The position numbers were made by a program, and so were the translations under genes. A stretch of DNA of 64,000 nt from Ciona intestinalis. Taxonomy: Eukaryota; Chordata; Ascidiacea; Phlebobranchia; Cionidae. This document shows, in pieces, positions 51,401 to 63,689 of the stretch. The notes beneath the pieces are model-generated. The model ran no database searches, was not told where the DNA came from, and was given only the letters and a program-made list of their open reading frames with translations. The stretch spans positions 706,267 through 770,266 of the forward strand of contig NW_004190356.2 of NCBI RefSeq assembly GCF_000224145.3, written 5' to 3'. Positions within the stretch are counted from its first letter, which is position 1. Every line of letters begins with the position of its first letter.

Positions 51401-54400
51401 ACCATGCAAAAAAACGCGGTTAGCGAGTTATCATATGATGAGTTAATGCGGATCGTTATTCGCATTAACTTTTTACCATGCAAAAAGCGTAATAGTGTGT
51501 GTTAGTATTACTAACAAGTTGTAAATATTTTAAAAGCCCAATTATATGATAAGATATATGAAAACAAATAAACAAAGTAACAGATGTGCTTAATTTGTAC
51601 TAATATTAAATACCGTTTTTTCTTTTTCATTGGGAAGAGATTTGGGTAATTTGGGTAAGCTGGTTAAGGCTTTGTTAATAGTTTTCTCAAATCTCTCTCT
51701 TTCTTTGGCAGTTGTAACCGGTTCAGTGTCTTCAAGCAAATATTTCCTTCTTGGGGTAGGACGTGGCGGGACTGATGGTCTATTTATGGCTGTGCAAGGT
51801 AAATTTACATAATCATTTTCATGTGCAGTGTTAATAGTAGCTTCATCAGAATGAGTGGATGTCCTCGTTGAACTAACGGTACAATCTGCAGTGAAATTTG
51901 AGTGGTTCGAGGTCGGGGTTGTCGTATTAGACATGCTAACCATGGTACACCCGCTCGAAGATTGCTTGCCAAAGTTTATCGAATTGGTGGAACTGTGATG
52001 TTTTTGTTGATCAACAACAGATTCTTCGGTGTCTTTTATATCACTAGTCAAAAGATCAGTAAATTCATCGAGAATATCATGATTTGGTTGTTTCGCATGA
52101 TCGTTCAATTTCGATGTTGCATATGATCTCTCTATAATTTAAAATCATTACATGTATATTTTGTAAGTTTTGAAAACCTTTTTGTCTTCAGCTTGGTTTT
52201 TTTTTAAAACTTTTTATTAGAATAGATAGTATGAATTTGCTAAAGTTATAAAAGGTTAAGATTGCCAAAGGTCGAGTTTTAAAGTCAAGATCAGAACAAA
52301 TACTTATGACGTGGATGCCATTGGGAAAACAGCCTATAAGAATACGCTTCCCCCAAAAAGTGCCAATCTTGAGCAAAATCTTGCAGAACACAAGATTTCT
52401 GGTCAAACATTGATTTTTAAGTACGCACAAGTTGACCAGTTGCAGTAATGTTAAAATTCATTTCAAAATTTTAGAAAAAATTATCTATAACTTTTAGCCT
52501 GGATTCTATTATATATATTAAAGAAATAATATTTCAGGACAATTCTCTTTTTATTATGAAGTTGAAATAAAACGTTTGTTTTTCGCTCTTGTGCAAAATA
52601 TTATACAGGGTACGAATTAGTAGAAAAAAAAAACAGATCACCAAGACTTACTAACATAATTTCCATTATTTTGACTTTTATACGTGGTAGGCAAAAGAGC
52701 AATAACCTTTTTTTTCCATATTGGTCTACACAGGAATCTCACATAAACCACTTGCCATTACCATTTACACCAGGGGTCGGCAGCCTATTACATTACACAG
52801 GTCAAAATATATTTGTCGTGCGGGCCTCACCTGGAAACGGCGTTGAGTTATGGCGTTTTTTCATAACAATTTATTAACAAAACAAGAATAAGAACGAATT
52901 TGTTAGAACGGTAATGGTTGGTTAGTTATTCAAGACTACCGAAAGCTTTTTTATGTCTGGTTTTAAAGAAATAGAACAAGATAAAGTATTCTGTCCAATG
53001 CTAATCAGTGAGTTATGTTCGCATTTTGTTTTAAATAAATTTTTAGAATAATTGCTCACACATATAGGTTGTAGGTGGTTCAGAAAATGCAGGCTTTTAT
53101 AGCATATTCTCATATGTTTCCAGCGTAGGTGACATTCTTCAGATAAAAATCACCCAAGAAAACTCCATGCATGTAAAACTTTTTTTCAAGTTGGGATTTT
53201 AAAATACGTAATTTAGTTTCGAAGCTAAAAATTTATTCATTTATAACATTAACTAATTAATCACATCCAAAAAGCAAGCTTTAAAAGCCACTCCGGATCA
53301 TAAGGTTTGAAGCACTTCCCACATACTTGTAGGTTTCGCACACACTTCTTGGTAAATAATGCAATGCATTTTAAACATTCTACTATTCGTTCCTTTTCAT
53401 GTGCTTTTCAAGCAGTGAAATAACACCTTTGTTTCCACCAACCATAGCTGGTGTACCTCCAGTCATCATAGATACCAACTTTGACAAGTCTAAGTTTAAA
53501 TCTGTCAAACAAAAAAATGCATCGAAAATATTTGCTCCAGTTGTAGTGCCCTTCAGTGGCACCAATGCGCAAATTCTTACAAGATATTGGAGATAGAATT
53601 AATGCCTCTCACAAATATGGCAAACTAGATTTTTCATCAGTAAAGGGTTTCATGTGCCTGGCAAACAAGGAGTTGACTGAATAAATTGCAAGTGTTTTTT
53701 TTTACCCGAATTCCTAAACATCGAACTTTGTTGTACCAGGTTCGTTTACGTTTGTCTATTTTGTCAATTCTAGACTGCCCCTTTACAACAGTGTATTTCT
53801 GGTGCTTTGCTTCGTACTCTTAGTTCGTTTTAAATTATTTTTTTTGCTGACAGCCACAGTATCCAAGCAAATTAAACAGACTGGTTTACCATGGTGCAGC
53901 ATAAAGAAATGTCTGTCTGTTTATGAATCATTAAATAATCTGTGTTCATTATCTATATTTCTTCGTTTTGCTTTTAGGGTAACTAATATTTTGAAGTACA
54001 GATAAAACTTACTCACTTTTCAACAACTTCAGTTATAATGATACCATGTTATCAGAAGGCATGTTTTAAGACAAACGCAATGTGTGGAAATATTTTTTTA
54101 TTTTGAGGAAGTTGAGGTAACAATGGGCAGGATGCAAAGTTAAGAATAATCAAACAAACTGATAACATGTATTTTTTAATGCATCCAGAACAATCTTGGC
54201 CAGAATTTCTTGCAAGGAATTTCGCATTTAATCTAAGAGAAGAGCGTTCTAATGAGAGATGACGATTCAGAACATATAATGGATAACGACGAATCATTTT
54301 ATCAAAATGCATAGCGCCGAGTTCAGTGATAAAAAAACTTAAATTTTAAGGATATTTTATTTGTCCTCTAAATCTAATACAGTCAAGCCTGCTAATCGGC

Positions 54401-57400
54401 CCACGTTTAATCGGACCAGTTTGGCTTGGTTCCGATGTGGTCCGATTAAGCGGGGTTGACTGTAGTATTACAACCACGCAGACCCAGTCAGAATTTCAAC
54501 TTCATATAAAGCGATCTCGTTGATGATCTCGGCTTGGAGTTTTTTTTGGCGACGCTGCGCTAACCGTCGCGACAGGCATTTAGTCGCATAAGATTGGACA
54601 TCTGCAGTAGATTTTAGCGACACTGGGCCTTACGAAAATGGGTTGCGTCGAATCTTGGGTTGGCAACACAGACACATTGCTAAACTTAACAGTTATTGTC
54701 GCTACAAGAAAATTAAAATAACTTAAATTGGACTAAGTGTCGCAAGCTAGTTCGGCTGTCCCGAGCATTGCTTGCAAAAAAGACCCAATTGCAGCTCTGG
54801 TCTAAGAACACACATGCCGGCAATTAAGGATGTGCCGAGATAAGCCATTTTCGACTGAACAGGAACGTAGTATCGTATGCTTTTCTTCTTGATGGCGTCA
54901 GGCGCTTTTCATTGAAACTGGGCGCTCTGAAACTCGAACTTTTACAACTTCAGCACATCCCTACCGGCAATGATAGCAGTGTCAAGCATCGAACGCGATA
55001 CCGTTTCCTTACAATGCAAGCGCCTAAACCCCTGAGCCACGATACCCGACTACCAGGTGACATAGACTGCCCATTGCTATGTAACATAGAGTCACGTTTT
55101 CATTACAGGCAACATAGCAGTCAGCGGAGAAAAAAGATCGGTTAATTTTATTAAATTATCGTAATAATCTGGGGTGAATCTAATTATCTACATTGGTGTA
55201 GAGTTTTGCAATTGCGTGGGAGTGCGGCAAACCTGCAAAGACAATTTAATTCGGAAGTATCTTAACGCAATAGTTGGACCTCTACGCGACAGGAACACTT
55301 ATCGCAATGTAACATTGTTTACCTTGGAAGTGTAATATCGCTCGATACTTTAGTAGTCTTGACTTTATTTACTTCGTCGGCTGCGTAACAAATCGTATAA
55401 TGTTAACGTAAGTTACCTATTCGTGCAGTTCTGACGTAACAAACAGCTTTATTTTATATTAAATCCCGCATTTATACAGCCAAGAGACATTCGCAATTGT
55501 GACATAACACAACTAACTTTTTCGCAATAATAGGAATTGTGACGAATGCGTATTATGCGAGAAATATAAACCAGTATTCGACACGTGTATGTTCGGGAAT
55601 TACTTGCAAACCAGGCATTCTTAAACCGCCACTAAATTCCTGGTAATTTCAAAAGAGGAAGTTGGTTGCTTCCTTTGGGGGTGAAGTGCAACAGAATTTT
55701 TTTTTCCAGTGAGCTGCACAAATTAGCTGCAGCTCTTCTCTCATTTTCTAAACGCGGGCCAGTATATTCTTCTTCGACAACCACCCAACAAATGTATGAA
55801 ATAATAAAGCATCGTGGTCGGACGATAGGTATACGACAAAGCCTGGCAAACAATCTCATATCGACAGAACTGGTTTTGACAAAGTTAACTAATTTTATTA
55901 TGATAAGTAAGTGTTTCTTTCATTGCATTTGGTAATGTCATGGTGGCCAGGGCTTTTCTTTAGATCACGCAGTGAATTTCAATTGCGCCCGGGCTCTTTT
56001 ATTTTATTTTTACTGTGAATTCACTTCGACTCTGGTGCACCATCAGTGCAGATGCCCATAAGTTTCACCCAACTTAGACAATGATAGTCAAAATAAGTGG
56101 CAACAAGATTAAAAACATCTTCGGCCATCGTAGTCGTTTTCCAGAGGTTTGAAAAACAGAGCATTTCCTCCTCTATTGATGAAGATCCAACAAAGCGAAC
56201 ATAGACCAACAACTCGGACAATTGTGCAACATCAGTTGTCTCATCGCACTGAATAGCAAAAAAGGTAATGTACGTATTTTCTCAAGTACCTGATCTTCAA
56301 TTCTTGCGAGCTCATCGATTCTTGTTTTAATGGTAAAATCAGATAGAGAAATTTTTGCAAGCTTCTTGCTGTGTGCCTCTCCCAACACAAGATTGGATGC
56401 TTTTGTCATACATGGCTTTATCAACGTTTCGCCAATGGTGTGAGGTTTTTTTCTTTTGAGCAATCAGGAGAACACTTTTAAAAGCTGCTTCTACTAATTC
56501 AGCCGACGAATAATTTCGAAGCATTCACTGCTAGCAATCTTCATCTTCTTTAAAGATCGCTTCTGGCTATCAAAAAGGCCAAAGGTTTATCTTGATGATG
56601 AGCTTGGTGTTTCGTTTAAAAGTGGGACAGCAAAAGACACGGCCTCAAAGCATCGTTACTTGAAAATTTAAAACATAGTACGCTTTGCGGTACAATTTGT
56701 TCATTTACTATTGATCATTTAAAGGGGTATTCAAGATAGCTCTGGCCATACTACCTCTCTTTTCCCACTCATAACCATCAACAAAATAACTTATTTAAGA
56801 AAACATAACCGAAGTACAAAAAATCCAAATATATATGCGCTTTGTGGAATAAACTAGACTTTTTGTGGAAGCAAGCTGGAACAATTATTTTCCGATTGGT
56901 ATACGAGAGATAAAAAATACTGACTTTTACATTTGTGCAAAGAACCAGCAGCTAAGCAGGGTATTATTATTACATAATAATTTTTCCAATATGACGCAAT
57001 ATTTGCCATACTTCATAATAGTTTTTACACACCGTTATGATTTACATGATAACACAGAGATTCCCAAATAACTCGGACATAACAAACTGCTTTATATTAT
57101 CATAAATTCGGCATTTATATGAGACAATGACAATAGTGACGAACATAACTAGCTATGTCGGAATACATTTACGTTATTTGAGGGGGTCAAAACTATCTTG
57201 TTTGGTGGATTAGGCTATTCATGATAGGCGTCAATTTTTTAATAATCTTCCGACTCTTCGTCAAATTTGGGGTGCACCAATTTTTGCTGAACAACATTGA
57301 GTATGATGTCATACGGTATTGGGATTCGAACGGCGCATTTGTATTTCTATCGGTCATGAAATAGCAACATAAACTTGGCGGTGAGTTTTTCTCAGTTGCG

Positions 57401-60400
57401 TGTAAAATAAATGAATTTTGCCCTTAAGCAGGTGGTAATAAACAACCTAAATATATCCCATCTAGTGCTGCTTTATATTTACTATGTTTTCTTTAGCCAA
57501 GCAGCATGTTTATTTCGAAATAGTAGGGATTCACATGTGGATTCATTGCATTATAATAGCGATTATTTGACCTGGCACTTGATTACGACATAATAGCAAT
57601 TCACACATTGATTATTTGCATCATAATAGCAACTCACACGTTCATTATTTAGGCATGTAGGAGCTTAAAAACAAATTAAATTTCTGCTATCAATAAAAAC
57701 TTTGTACGCTCTGGCTACTACAGTTATATTTTATCAGAAGCATCAGTTTGACGTTTTTGAAACTGTACGTGTCAGGAGATTTCATTAGCTTGATAGCGGG
57801 ACGAAGTGTGCCGCTGGTATCTTGTGTAATACTCTTTCGATGCAGTTTGTTAGTATTAAAAATGGGATTTTCACATGTAAGAAATGAGGAAGACCAATAG
57901 TATAGGAAATAGCAATAATATGCAAATTGGTGGCAAATATTCTTCAGTTAAGCAGTTTACACAAATTCAGACAGGGGTGCAAAAGGTCGTTATTGCACCT
58001 TTGCTTTGTAATTTGGGGTGCAGTCCATGCACGCCTAAATCGACGCCTATGCTTTTCATTATATGAATTTTTGGTTTTAATACCGAAATTGCAAAGGTTA
58101 AAAAATTAAGCTTACCATTGTCACCTAATGTAATATTTTGCAGCACATCTTCAAGTTCTTTGCGATCATCAATCGTTTGCAACTCAGCATTGGAAAAAGG
58201 ATCAGGATTCTCGGTTTCAAAGTCTTGTACATCAACATCAGATTTCACTGATTGCAACTGTTTGGGTGTGTCTGGAACAATTAGTTCAACAGTTTATAAA
58301 TATACTATTTTAAAAAAGGATAAATAGTGAAATATATTTCTTCCTAATTATAACTTGTACAGACCTAAAAACCTGACTCTTCTAAATGGTTAACCAAAAT
58401 AATTGTTTTTAATGACAACATTTTAGTAATAAGCTTGATAAAACATTTAACAATACTGGATACTAAACAGTAAACACGCTACCTCCATTGATTGGTTTTG
58501 CGGGTTCTGGTGTTAAAATAAGACTTCCAATCATGTCATTGTAGAATAGATTATTTGGCGATACGTTAACTTTTCTTTTTGATTCGATTAGCATAGATGG
58601 GAGCTTGCTTTCAGCTTCAGTTTTTTGCTTCTGCATCTCCAAAAACTCTTTGTGTTTTTCTGCTAATTGTTGTTTGTGTTTTTCCCTTTCAGCATTCTTT
58701 CTTTCTTTTGCATGTAAGTGTCTTTTTTTATCATCATGTTCTTTAGCTTGAATATTTCTTATAAGGATTTTTTCATTGGAGAAGTCATACTTTAATGCAA
58801 AAAATAGCTGTGTTATATATTTGTAGTCGTGGTCTTTTCAACATAATAGCCTAGTAAACTTAAATTGCTTGGAATCAAAACATTTTTTTGATCAATTGTT
58901 ACATCACATTTTGCACATTTCTATTGCATAGCTTAACTATTAAAATGGCATTTAATAAAGTAACAATGCAATAGTAGACATTAAACACTTAGTAAGTGAA
59001 GAAAGCATTGTCACTTTATTCTCGTAAAAACAAATAAAGCACCAAGTCAGTGTAATGAGAGAGCGTAATAAGCAAGCACTCCTACAGTCCTACTGACTTT
59101 CGAATTCACAGATTACTTCGTAAAATGTTGAATTAGACTTGCATTTAAAATGGGAATACAAAGGTTTGAGGAGCCTTTTTAACAAGTATTTACAGTAGTA
59201 AAAAACGCATATATTGATATGCGCCTATGAATGCACTGATATACATTTGTGGTGTTACGTTGTTATGATCAGATAATTACCCACAAACAATCACTAATTT
59301 GACATTGGCTGTCTTTTGTTTAGCTGTACGCAACAACGGACATTGGTGGGTCCAAACGAGTGCACAAGCACCTTTTAAAATAAATAATAGAAACTCTAAC
59401 TCGCATGCTTAAAATCTCACTCGTGCGGGTTTATTTGAAGGACAGGCGCACTTAAAATATTGTAGTTACAATCAGTAATTAAAGGGAACAGCTGCCATTA
59501 ATTGAAAATAATTCGCAATGCGCAGCAGGGTTGCATTGACAAAGTGTAATGAATTTCCATCAAAATCCAAAAAAATGTACTAAGTTGGGATGCACATTAC
59601 AGAATTTCGAATCGGTAAGATTCGAATCCTTTTGTATTCGAATCTAATTACGGGATTCGTTATTCTGTTTAATGACGTCATCACACATCATCTCTTTTTG
59701 AAGCATGCCCCCCCAATAAAGATCTCATCAAACTTGCGCCCCCCCTTTTTGTTAAATTATCACACTGGTGTTCAATTAATTTCTGCCATAATCCACCACA
59801 GCCAAACCTGACATATTGGACATGCTTTAAACCGCGCCCCTTGGTTGACTGTATCTGTATTATTGCGTAAAACACTTTATCGCGATCAACGCAAGAGTGA
59901 AATCAAATAACTGTTCAGTTTACGTTGTAGTTTAACCTTATATTTACCATGTTTTTCTTAGCCAGGTAGACTGTTTGTTACGAAATAATAGGGATTTATT
60001 GCATCATAACAGCGATAGTTTTGCCTGGCAATTAATTACGACATAATAGCATTTCACACGGCGATTATTTGCGTCATAATAGGGATTGACACCTCATCAC
60101 TTAGCATGTGTAAGAGGTTTAAAAACAGGCTTAAATATTTGCTTTTTTAATTTAACTTTTACCTGCGTCGTGTTATTGCAAACAGCTTTTGTGGGTAAAA
60201 ATGACATTTTTTTGGCTTATTTTTTATCTTAACTGTCAATCTAGGTGTTGATTATTTTTTTGGTAAAACATAAATTACTAAATCAAACAAAATATTGACA
60301 AAAAAACTTTTTATGGGGTTTGCTTAACTTTTTTTTTGTGAGAAGGTCTTTCGTGATAAATTGATTATGAATGCAGGTATTTGCTACATATTTAAGTACC

Positions 60401-63400
60401 TTGCTGATTGTACATTTTAATTTTAAATTTAACAAACATTTCATACTTTTTTCTCTTGTCTTATTATACCCCAAATTCGTCTTATGGGAAGGGGTAAAAA
60501 GAAACAACTGTGTTTTTTTCTGTTTTTGTTTTTTTTCTACCCCAACCAATATTAACTTTGCGATAAAATTAATGTTAAAGTTATGTATGTAAATTATTTT
60601 AGTTTATTCAATAATTTAATTGATTTTAAAGGTAATCAAGTATAAAAAACAGATGTTTTACAGCTTTGCCAACATTTTCTGATGATGTAATTTATGTTTT
60701 AAGTTAAGGCTGTTTAGTTACAGGTCATTTTTATGATTAGGTTGCTAAATTTAGCTTAGATAAAGTTAAGATGTAAGTAAGATTTACAAAAACCTTATAA
60801 TTTATTTAAATCAAGTGTAATGCTCTGGTTACTTCTTGTGCTTTATATAGGTCATGAAGCTTATGGGCTTTGTTTTTAGACTAATAAATGTTATTTGTGG
60901 GTAAGCTCATGTTTAAAAGGAAGTGGTGAAGTAAAAATGATAAATTATAAAAGAAAAGAAAAGCTTCGGAACAAGGCTGTTAAAAGTATATAGGAGATAT
61001 TTTGCTTTTGTGGAAAAAAGAGAAAAAGTTGAGGTTTCTGAAAAAAAAAAGACTGCACAATAGCTAAGTTGTATGACTAATACTTGTATTATTACCCTGT
61101 ACTTCCATAATTAATTTTTTATTTCTTTAGATTAAATGAAGTTGATTTTGAAACCATTGTTTTTTATTGCCCCGCACAGCAGTGTAAAAAGTGCCTATAT
61201 GGCACAGCGGTGTAAAAAAAGGCAGGATTTTTTAAAAACTGCCGGCAAACAAACAGCCGGCGTGGGAATCCGGAACTTATTCACTTCGCCGGCTGCGTAA
61301 CATTTTGTTTCTTGTTAACGTATGCGTAAGTTACCTATTCGTGCAGTTCGTAACAAACAGCTTTATATTATCAAAAATCCGACATTTATGCTAGAGACAA
61401 TGGCAATTGTGACGTAACATTACTAGCTATGTCGTAATGCACTTGCGGCATTTGATTGCGGCATAATAGGGATTGTGACTAATGTAATACGTAACAATAC
61501 GAACAAATATTTCAACTCGTGTTACGGAATATAAAACACAGACAATCTTAAAGCGCTATTAAATTCCCGGTAATTATTATTACAAAGAAAATTCGTTGCA
61601 GGTAGAAACGTGTGAGTTTTTTTAGCTGTAGTTGGTAATCGCCGATCAGTCTTATAGTTTTATTAAAGTAGCAATCCTAGTAGAGTATTCCTTGCTTAAA
61701 CTAGCGTCACTGGCGTAAAGTTACGGGGTTGCAGGGTTGCCTGGCAACCCTTTGATTTTCTCCATACTAATAATGCGTAAGGAATTACGTTCGACCAAAC
61801 GAAGACGCCATTATTACTGCGAACAAACTTCGTTTACGTTCGTTAAAATATGTCAATACCGATGCGTCATTCACGACACAAACGCATTCACCTGGTATTT
61901 AAACTCCTGTTTGCTAATTAATTCACGTGTGAATCGCTATTGTGACGTCAGTAATCAACGTGTGAATCGCTATTATGTCGTAATCAATTGCCAGGTTCAA
62001 ACAACCGCTATTATGATGCAATGAATCCACGTGTGAATCGCTACTATTTCGTAATAAATATGCTGCTTGCCTGAGGAAAACATTGCATATAAATATAAAG
62101 CAGTGTTGGAAACGTTTTAGGCAGTTTATTTCCGCGATATTTTGTTCTGGAAACCTACTATTTCCGACGGACGGGTCTTCGTTTGTAAGATAACCACACA
62201 CTCGTGCGGGCTTGACGAAAGGCGCATGCGACATAGCTACTGTGACGTCACTCGCCAGGCAATCGGATTCGACCGTTTCTCATTACACGGACTTGCCGAA
62301 CGCGCGTAATTTTAATTTGTCTCATCCCTACGTAATTCTGAATACGTTTACGTTTGTATGAGCTTTTACAAAGCACATATTTAAAGGGTTGCAAACCGAA
62401 AACAAAGGGTTGCAAACCGTTTTTTTTTGCGAAGACTTCCTTTTTTTCTGCTTTTTGCAACCCTAACGTTTAGTAAAACTTTACGCCTATGACTAGCGTC
62501 TGTTATTACTTTCAATGTTGACCGGACAAAGTTTGTCACAAGTAGTATAAATGATACTATGCCGTATTTATTAGAAAAGCTCAGCAGCAAAACTTAAATT
62601 TTACGGCTAAATGTTTAGTCCTGTGACACTTACGTGTGTGTTACAAGTGAAAATCGTCGCGGCAATCAGACTTTGATCGGGAAAAGACGAAACATGATTG
62701 ACGCGTTTTTAATTAAATTCTTACGCTATGAAGGACCGCGGGAGGAATGGTTGGCTTATATCCAAAAGCCTTCTACATGGTGAAAGCGGCACACGAACTC
62801 GGGACTAGATAGAGAGGCAAAATTTGACGTCAGAACACACGCGCCGGGAAAACTGCCAGAAAAATATAAATGCAAACCGGTATCGGCCGGATTTTTATTT
62901 TTTACATGCCTAGCCCGCAAATGTTTTTTTCCCAAATCCTGGGGAATAAAAAAAACAGCACAAAACTTCAATTAAAATTTTTAGTAATTATAGAAATCCT
63001 ACAACCTTTTTTGGACAACAAGGTATGATAAATACTGTTTTTTTAGTCCATTACTTGGGGAAAAAATCGAAAGTTTATATTTTCTATTTTTTATTACCCC
63101 ACTTGACTATATTTGTTTTTTTTATTATTTGTATTATCACACTACACTTCCATTGTTAATTTGTTTGTTTTTTTAATTAAGTTGAAATTTCTTGTTGGGG
63201 GTTTTATTTTTCCGTCATGCTCTAACCTTTAGATTAATCTTCTTTAATACCAATCAGAACTTAACATGTTTAATAAAATGTTGTTTAGTTAATTTACATT
63301 GTATTGTCTGTAGGGTGTAAGGGTCACGCGTTGATCTAAAACATTATTTCTTTCTGTTTTTTAATATGCGTGCTTTACTGGCTGTTGTTTTACCAGTACT

Positions 63401-63689
63401 AACTGTCATTACGCTTTTGTAAACTCTCTCGTTTCTGGTTATCATGACCGAATAGATGAAATAAATTTCATTTATTTAACCAGACAGTCTGCACACTACA
63501 ATTGTAAAGCTATAATTGGGTAAATACAAAACTTACCTCAAACTCACTCAACAGAACATCTGCATCTTTTAAATCAAAATTCTGAGGAAGTGAAACACTT
63601 TTCACACTATAAAATTCTGACAATTTGAACTCTACCCCATCAAGCCACAGGTTTACAGAGGATGCAGAAGAATGATGGCCGAAAGCCAT
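48434..63689 (-). CDS. UBAP1: UBAP1 homologue, ESCRT-I subunit, 7 exons, complete
   Basis: Ubiquitin-associated protein 1, the ESCRT-I component that sorts ubiquitinated membrane cargo at endosomes. Exons (minus): 63689-63537, 58789-58483, 58271-58116, 52131-51614, 50922-50794, 48791-48690, 48565-48434. Phases join throughout, giving 498 aa (human 502). The N-terminal UMA region (residues about 14-58) reads LWLDGVEFKLSEFYSV, then SVSLPQNFDL and, across the intron, YDFSNEK. A Lys/Glu-rich coiled coil follows (about 59-118). The conserved acidic motif PDPFSNAELQTIDDRKELED spans about 176-195. A disordered Ser/Thr linker (about 205-378) holds the proline motif PSVPPRPTPRR. The C-terminal SOUBA ubiquitin-binding module begins about 382: ALHVVSMGFNEYNVLQGMQK, then LQRKFHDMGFTDDKIKQALL and LLHNGNETNALEALV. 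Introns 1 and 3 (4.7 and 6.0 kb) are filled by mobile DNA. Confidence 0.95.
49274..49721. mobile_element. Non-autonomous hAT element, 448 bp, exact TSD
   Basis: Ends TAGGGATGCACATTACAG and, inverted, CTGTATTGTGCATCCCTA. The 8-bp target duplication GATTTGGT is exact on both sides (49266-49273, 49722-49729). TAGGGATG termini are typical of Ac-like hAT elements. The interior has repeated GAATCCTTTTGTATTCGAAT. It lies in UBAP1 intron 5. A truncated relative starts at 59588. Confidence 0.93.
49780..50340. mobile_element. Copy of the element whose end reads TATGCCCCTTTAA
   Basis: Matches 8845-9237 through ATTGAACGTAGGTACATACC, GCTGACTTAGCATATTTTC, TGGTACAGTAGGTACTAG and GTTGGTATGCCCCTTTAA. It also contains an internal inverted piece (49985-50030, complement of 49795-49850). 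It lies in UBAP1 intron 5. Confidence 0.65.
51099..51490. mobile_element. Imperfect MITE with GCATGGT termini
   Basis: The left end CCTTTATGCATGGTCACTTT is roughly the complement of the right end TTTTTACCATGCAAAAAGCG. Inside is the near-palindrome TTACTCGCATTATGCGAGTA at about 51213-51233 and several ACTCGCAT words. It lies in UBAP1 intron 4. Target duplication not resolved. Confidence 0.55.
52771..54345 (-). mobile_element. hAT relic with CAGGGGTCGGCAGCC terminus
   Basis: The left boundary is a hAT-type end, CAGGGGTCGGCAGCC. A short conserved transposase piece on the minus strand at 53383-53565 supports the assignment. The right terminus was not found, so the end coordinate is approximate. 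It lies in UBAP1 intron 3. Confidence 0.55.
53383..53565 (-). pseudogene. hAT transposase fragment (GTF2IRD2/ZBED-like)
   Basis: Translates as VPLKGTTTGANIFDAF, LDLSKLVSMMTGGTPAMVGG, NKGVISLLEKHMK. The pattern TTDGAPAMVGxxKG is the recognisable catalytic-region motif of Charlie-like hAT transposases; here the motif Asp of TTDGAP is replaced (MTGGTP). It covers only about 60 codons. It is non-functional. Confidence 0.65.
54380..54462. mobile_element. 83-bp pogo/Tigger-like MITE, TA duplication
   Basis: The left end CAGTCAAGCCTGCTAATCGG and right end CCGATTAAGCGGGGTTGACT (then G) are imperfect inverted repeats. TA lies directly outside both (54378-54379 and 54463-54464). CAGTCAA termini with TA sites fit Tigger/pogo elements. 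It lies in UBAP1 intron 3. Confidence 0.85.
54960..55062 (-). mobile_element. tRNA-like SINE head
   Basis: Minus strand: GGTAGTCGGGTATCGTGGCT, CAGGGGTTTAGGCGCTTGC (box A), later CGCGTTCGATGCTTGA (box B). The acceptor ends do not pair as in a functional tRNA. It belongs to a different tRNA-derived family from 25165 and 45351. Confidence 0.6.
55368..57180 (-). mobile_element. Decayed hAT element region
   Basis: The left part (55368-55660) matches the body of the 24238 and 61187 repeats (GTCGGCTGCGTAAC, ATTCGTGCAGTTCTGACG). The right part (57073-57180) matches another portion (AACTGCTTTATATTATCATA, CGGCATTTATATGAGACAAT). A frameshifted minus-strand transposase lies between them. The shared flanks suggest this is a decayed coding relative of the short repeats, but that is inference. 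Confidence 0.5.
55966..56640 (-). pseudogene. Frameshifted hAT transposase (ZBED5/SCAND3-like)
   Basis: The minus-strand reading changes frame at least twice, near 56450 and near 56265, both at T-rich runs. Pieces include NYSSAELVEAAFK, KKPHTIGETLIKPCMTKASN, KKLAKISLSDFTIKTRIDEL and LSELLVYVRFVGSSSIEEE, ending LSWVKLMGICTDGAPESK at a stop. The KKPHTIGE and CTDGAP motifs are those of the hAT transposases domesticated in vertebrate ZBED proteins. It is not a functional gene. Confidence 0.8.
57465..57700 (+). mobile_element. Copy of the TATGACGCAAATAATC dispersed repeat
   Basis: Opposite orientation to 39960-40240 (GCCAAGCAGCATGTTTATTT, GATTCATTGCATTATAATAG, TTACGACATAATAGCAATTC). It lies in UBAP1 intron 3. 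Confidence 0.65.
59588..59700. mobile_element. Truncated relative of the 49274 hAT element
   Basis: TGGGATGCACATTACAGAAT, then GATTCGAATCCTTTTGTATT and TAATTACGGGATTCG, matching the left part of 49274-49721. The right part is missing. It lies in UBAP1 intron 1. Confidence 0.75.
59938..60150 (+). mobile_element. Copy of the TATGACGCAAATAATC dispersed repeat
   Basis: TTTCTTAGCCAGGTAGAC, GTTACGAAATAATAGGGAT, TTACGACATAATAGCATTTC, GATTATTTGCGTCATAATAG. Same orientation as 57465-57700. Confidence 0.65.
61187..61612 (+). mobile_element. hAT-like repeat, second full copy
   Basis: Starts CAGCAGTGTAAAAAGTGCC with a stuttered second start (CAGCGGTGTAAAAAAAGG, 61205). The body follows 24238-24664 nearly word for word (AAACTGCCGGCAAACAAACA, TCGCCGGCTGCGTAAC, TTATTATTACAAAGAAAATT). 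It lies in UBAP1 intron 1. Confidence 0.75.
61915..62115 (-). mobile_element. Copy of the TATGACGCAAATAATC dispersed repeat
   Basis: TGAATCGCTATTATGTCGTA, CTATTATGATGCAATGAATC, TAATAAATATGCTGCTTGCC. Same orientation as 39960-40240. Confidence 0.65.
62116..63536. other. Remainder of UBAP1 intron 1
   Basis: No exon recognised. Around 62880-62900 (GGTATCGGCCGGATTTTTAT) is a faint echo of the CCGGC-rich start of the 24238 repeat. About 63290-63330 matches, inverted, 9655-9705. Short frames here are not conserved-looking. Confidence 0.4.

Noticed and set aside
54052..54312. 86-codon minus-strand frame as the N-terminus of the nearby hAT transposase
   Set aside because: No transposase motif could be recognised in it, so it is left unassigned within the relic.
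54960..55062. tRNA gene on the minus strand
   Set aside because: It has tRNA-like internal boxes only. The acceptor stem and anticodon loop are not convincing.
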